Shown: positions 24,947 through 26,575 of the stretch, in pieces
Layout of the letters: every line of letters starts with the position of its first letter
Numbering within the stretch: the first letter of the stretch is position 1
NCBI GenBank assembly: GCA_017442765.1
Contig: JAFRZC010000172.1
Span: 1-26,575, forward strand
Direction: 5' to 3'
DNA length: 26,575 bases
Origin: Prevotella sp.
Lineage (GTDB): Bacteria; Bacteroidota; Bacteroidia; Bacteroidales; Bacteroidaceae
Notes under the pieces: generated by a model
Database searches by the model: none
The model's input: the letters and a program-made list of their open reading frames with translations, nothing else
What the model was told of the DNA's origin: nothing
Position numbers and translations under genes: made by a program

Positions 24947-26179
24947 ATGAAGACCATAGCACCATTTGCCAGTCCGCTCTATGTGATGACTAAGCCTGTA
25001 GGCAGCCTTTGCAATCTGCGTTGCGCCTACTGCTATTATCTGGAGAAAAGTCATCTCTATAACGATGAGCCCGCAACAGGACGTTTCTCAATGAGTGAGG
25101 CAACCCTCGAAAACTTCATTCGCCAATACATCGAGGCACAGACGCAACCGCAAGTTCTCTTCACATGGCACGGCGGCGAGCCGCTCATGCGCCCTGTCAG
25201 CTTCTATAAGAAAGCACTTGCTCTCCAGAAACAATATGCACGCGGCAGGATTATCGACAACTGTCTGCAAACCAACGGAACACTGCTAACCGACGAATGG
25301 TGTGAATTTTTCCGTGAGAACAATTGGCTCATAGGCATCTCCATTGACGGACCACAAGAGTTCCACGACGAGTATCGGCGTGCACGCGGCAACCAGCCTT
25401 CATTCCATAAAGTCATGCGAGGCATCAACATGCTCAAAAAACACGGTGTGGAGTGGAATGCCATGGGTGTGGTCAACGATTTCAACGCTGACTATCCGCT
25501 CGACGTTTACCACTTCTATAAGGAAATCGGAAGCCATTACATTCAGTTTGCGCCTATTGTTGAGCGCATCTTTCAACATGCCGACGGTCGCCACCTGGCC
25601 TCTATAGCCGACGGAAGCAAAGGAGAGATGGCTGAGTTCTCGGTTACTCCCGAGCAATACGCCCATTTCGTTTGCGAGATATTCGACGAATGGGTGCGCA
25701 ACGATGTGGGGCAATACTACATTCAGCTCTTCGACTCCACGCTTGCGCGGTGGATTGGCCAACAGCCAGGTGTGTGCGCGATGGCAGAGACATGCGGCCA
25801 TGCGGCCGTCATCGAGCACAATGGTGATGTTTACTCATGCGACCATTTCGTTTTTCCCGAATATCTTTTGGGCAACATCAACCATGAGAGCATCACGGGC
25901 ATTGTGTATAGTGAGCGACAACGAGCTTTCGGGCGCGCCAAGCGCGACAGCCTGCCCCGTCAGTGCAAAACCTGTCAGTGGCTCTTTGCCTGTAACGGCG
26001 GCTGCCCCAAAGACCGCTTCCGCCAGACCGCCGAAGGCGAGGGAGGGCTCAACTATCTGTGTCAGGGCTACCGCCGCTACTTCGATCATGTCGCCCCCTA
26101 CATGGACTTCATGAAAAACGAGTTGCTCAACAAGCGCCCGCCCGCCAATGTGATGCAGTGGGCAAGGAGAAAGTTGTAG
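24947..26179 (+). CDS. Anaerobic sulfatase-maturating enzyme (radical SAM, SPASM)
   Basis: A 410-residue cytoplasmic enzyme that oxidises the active-site Ser or Cys of sulfatases to formylglycine before export. The radical-SAM cluster motif Cx3Cx2C is C22, C26 and C29; WHGGEPL is at 74-80. The C-terminal SPASM domain has eight cysteines for two more [4Fe-4S] clusters: 277, 283, 298, 340, 343, 349, 353 and 372. Their spacing closely follows characterised anSMEs. D299, next to C298, matches the catalytic Asp of the family. It begins 60 bases after the Ser-type sulfatase, its likely substrate, and is probably co-transcribed. Confidence 0.95.
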   Translation: MKTIAPFASPLYVMTKPVGSLCNLRCAYCYYLEKSHLYNDEPATGRFSMSEATLENFIRQYIEAQTQPQVLFTWHGGEPLMRPVSFYKKALALQKQYARGRIIDNCLQTNGTLLTDEWCEFFRENNWLIGISIDGPQEFHDEYRRARGNQPSFHKVMRGINMLKKHGVEWNAMGVVNDFNADYPLDVYHFYKEIGSHYIQFAPIVERIFQHADGRHLASIADGSKGEMAEFSVTPEQYAHFVCEIFDEWVRNDVGQYYIQLFDSTLARWIGQQPGVCAMAETCGHAAVIEHNGDVYSCDHFVFPEYLLGNINHESITGIVYSERQRAFGRAKRDSLPRQCKTCQWLFACNGGCPKDRFRQTAEGEGGLNYLCQGYRRYFDHVAPYMDFMKNELLNKRPPANVMQWARRKL

Positions 26180-26211
26180 ATGTGCTCTCGTTAGAGAAAA
26201 CTTAAAAAAAA

Positions 26212-26243
26212 TTTGGTTTTCTGCTTACTTAATCGTACCTTTG
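26212..26243 (+). promoter_or_regulatory. Promoter of tRNA-Arg
   Basis: TTTG at 26212-26215 and TACCTTTG at 26236-26243 are 20 bases apart, a full Bacteroidota promoter. The tRNA begins 23 bases downstream. Confidence 0.82.
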
Positions 26244-26266
26244 CACCCGCAAACAAACACACCCCT

Positions 26267-26341
26267 GGTTCCGTAGCTCAGTCGGATTAGAGCAACTGCC
26301 TTCTAAGCAGTAGGTCTTGGGTTCGAGCCCCAACGGAATCA
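26267..26341 (+). tRNA. tRNA-Arg(TCT)
   Basis: A 75-base cloverleaf. The acceptor is GGTTCCG/CGGAATC, the D stem GCTC/GAGC, the anticodon stem ACTGC/GCAGT and the loop CTTCTAA, giving anticodon TCT for AGA codons. The T loop is TTCGAGC. The 3' CCA is not encoded. Confidence 0.95.
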
Positions 26342-26349
26342 CGGAACAT

Positions 26350-26387
26350 AAAAAACGAGAGATGTGACACCATCTTCTCGTTTTTTT
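26350..26387 (+). terminator. Rho-independent terminator after tRNA-Arg
   Basis: AAAAAACGAGA (26350-26360) pairs with TCTCGTTTTTT (26376-26386), with an inner GATG/CATC stem and one bulged base. The 3' side ends in seven T. It starts nine bases after the tRNA. Confidence 0.82.
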
Positions 26388-26476
26388 ATTAATATGGTAT
26401 TCTCGTATATATAATGCCCCTCTCAGGGATGCCATTTTAGGGCATTTCGCGCTGTGGGTAGTGTTTTTTCAGGAAA

Positions 26477-26575
26477 CGAGACATGCATCTCTCAGAAAAA
26501 TTCCCTAGAGAATTTATTGCGAAAGGTATATGTCTCAGACAAAATTCCCTAGGGAATTTTTTGCGAAACATACAC
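26477..26575. repeat. Tandem palindromic repeats at the right edge
   Basis: Two units of about 45 bases, each with an ATATGTCTC- or GACATGCATCTCTCAG-like part, an AATTCCCTAG(A/G)GAATT palindrome and a TTGCGAAA end. The second palindrome, AAAATTCCCTAGGGAATTTT (26541-26560), is perfect over 20 bases; the first (26498-26515) has one mismatch. A third unit starts at the edge (GCGAAACATACAC). No gene is seen from 26388 to the end. Confidence 0.75.

Noticed and set aside
26477..26575. CRISPR array
   Set aside because: The units are palindromic and differ from one another, there are no unique spacers between identical repeats, and no cas genes are present.

Overview
The window looks like a chromosomal segment of a Prevotella-like member of the Bacteroidales. 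The evidence is repeated promoters of the Bacteroidota type (TTTG, about 19-20 bases, TAnnTTTG), almost no Shine-Dalgarno sequences, three secreted proteins ending in a short type IX secretion tail (Y-D-x-Q-G-R-K ... G-I/V-Y), a GldE homologue, and a short primary sigma factor without region 1.1. No phage, plasmid, insertion sequence or CRISPR array is visible.

Left part (1-7900, all minus strand): the 5' end of tsaD, an N-terminally extended methionine aminopeptidase, smpB and a DUF4375 protein. These lie downstream of a tightly packed run of three secreted proteins: a large ADP-ribosylglycohydrolase-like protein with FG-GAP repeats, a two-domain surface protein, and a secreted DNA/RNA non-specific endonuclease. 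Tandem identical tRNA-Lys(CTT) genes follow (8003-8178), then about 690 bases with no gene but a dense series of hairpins and palindromes.

Middle part (8800-15200): the infC-rpmI-rplT operon (minus), a divergent membrane protein with GYF_2 and DUF4359-like domains, and thrS (minus), which carries an in-frame TAG at codon 399. Next come rpoD (plus) and a tRNA cluster, Gly-Leu-Leu-Gly.

Right part (15200-26575): a plus-strand operon of a conserved unknown protein, ssb, gldE, a phosphopantetheinyl transferase, a TrmH-family methyltransferase and a YraN protein. A GH2 beta-galactosidase-like enzyme (minus) is divergent from a Ser-type sulfatase fused to a GLUG-like repeat region, which is followed by its probable radical-SAM maturase (anSME). 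Between the GH2 gene and the sulfatase is a promoter-to-terminator unit that looks like a free-standing small RNA. The window closes with tRNA-Arg(TCT), a terminator and palindromic repeats related to those after tRNA-Lys.

Most notable: the amber codon in the only visible thrS; the secreted ADP-ribosylglycohydrolase-like/nuclease operon; the sRNA candidate at 22050-22137; and a palindromic repeat family found next to two tRNA loci. All calls come from reading the sequence; no database search was run.
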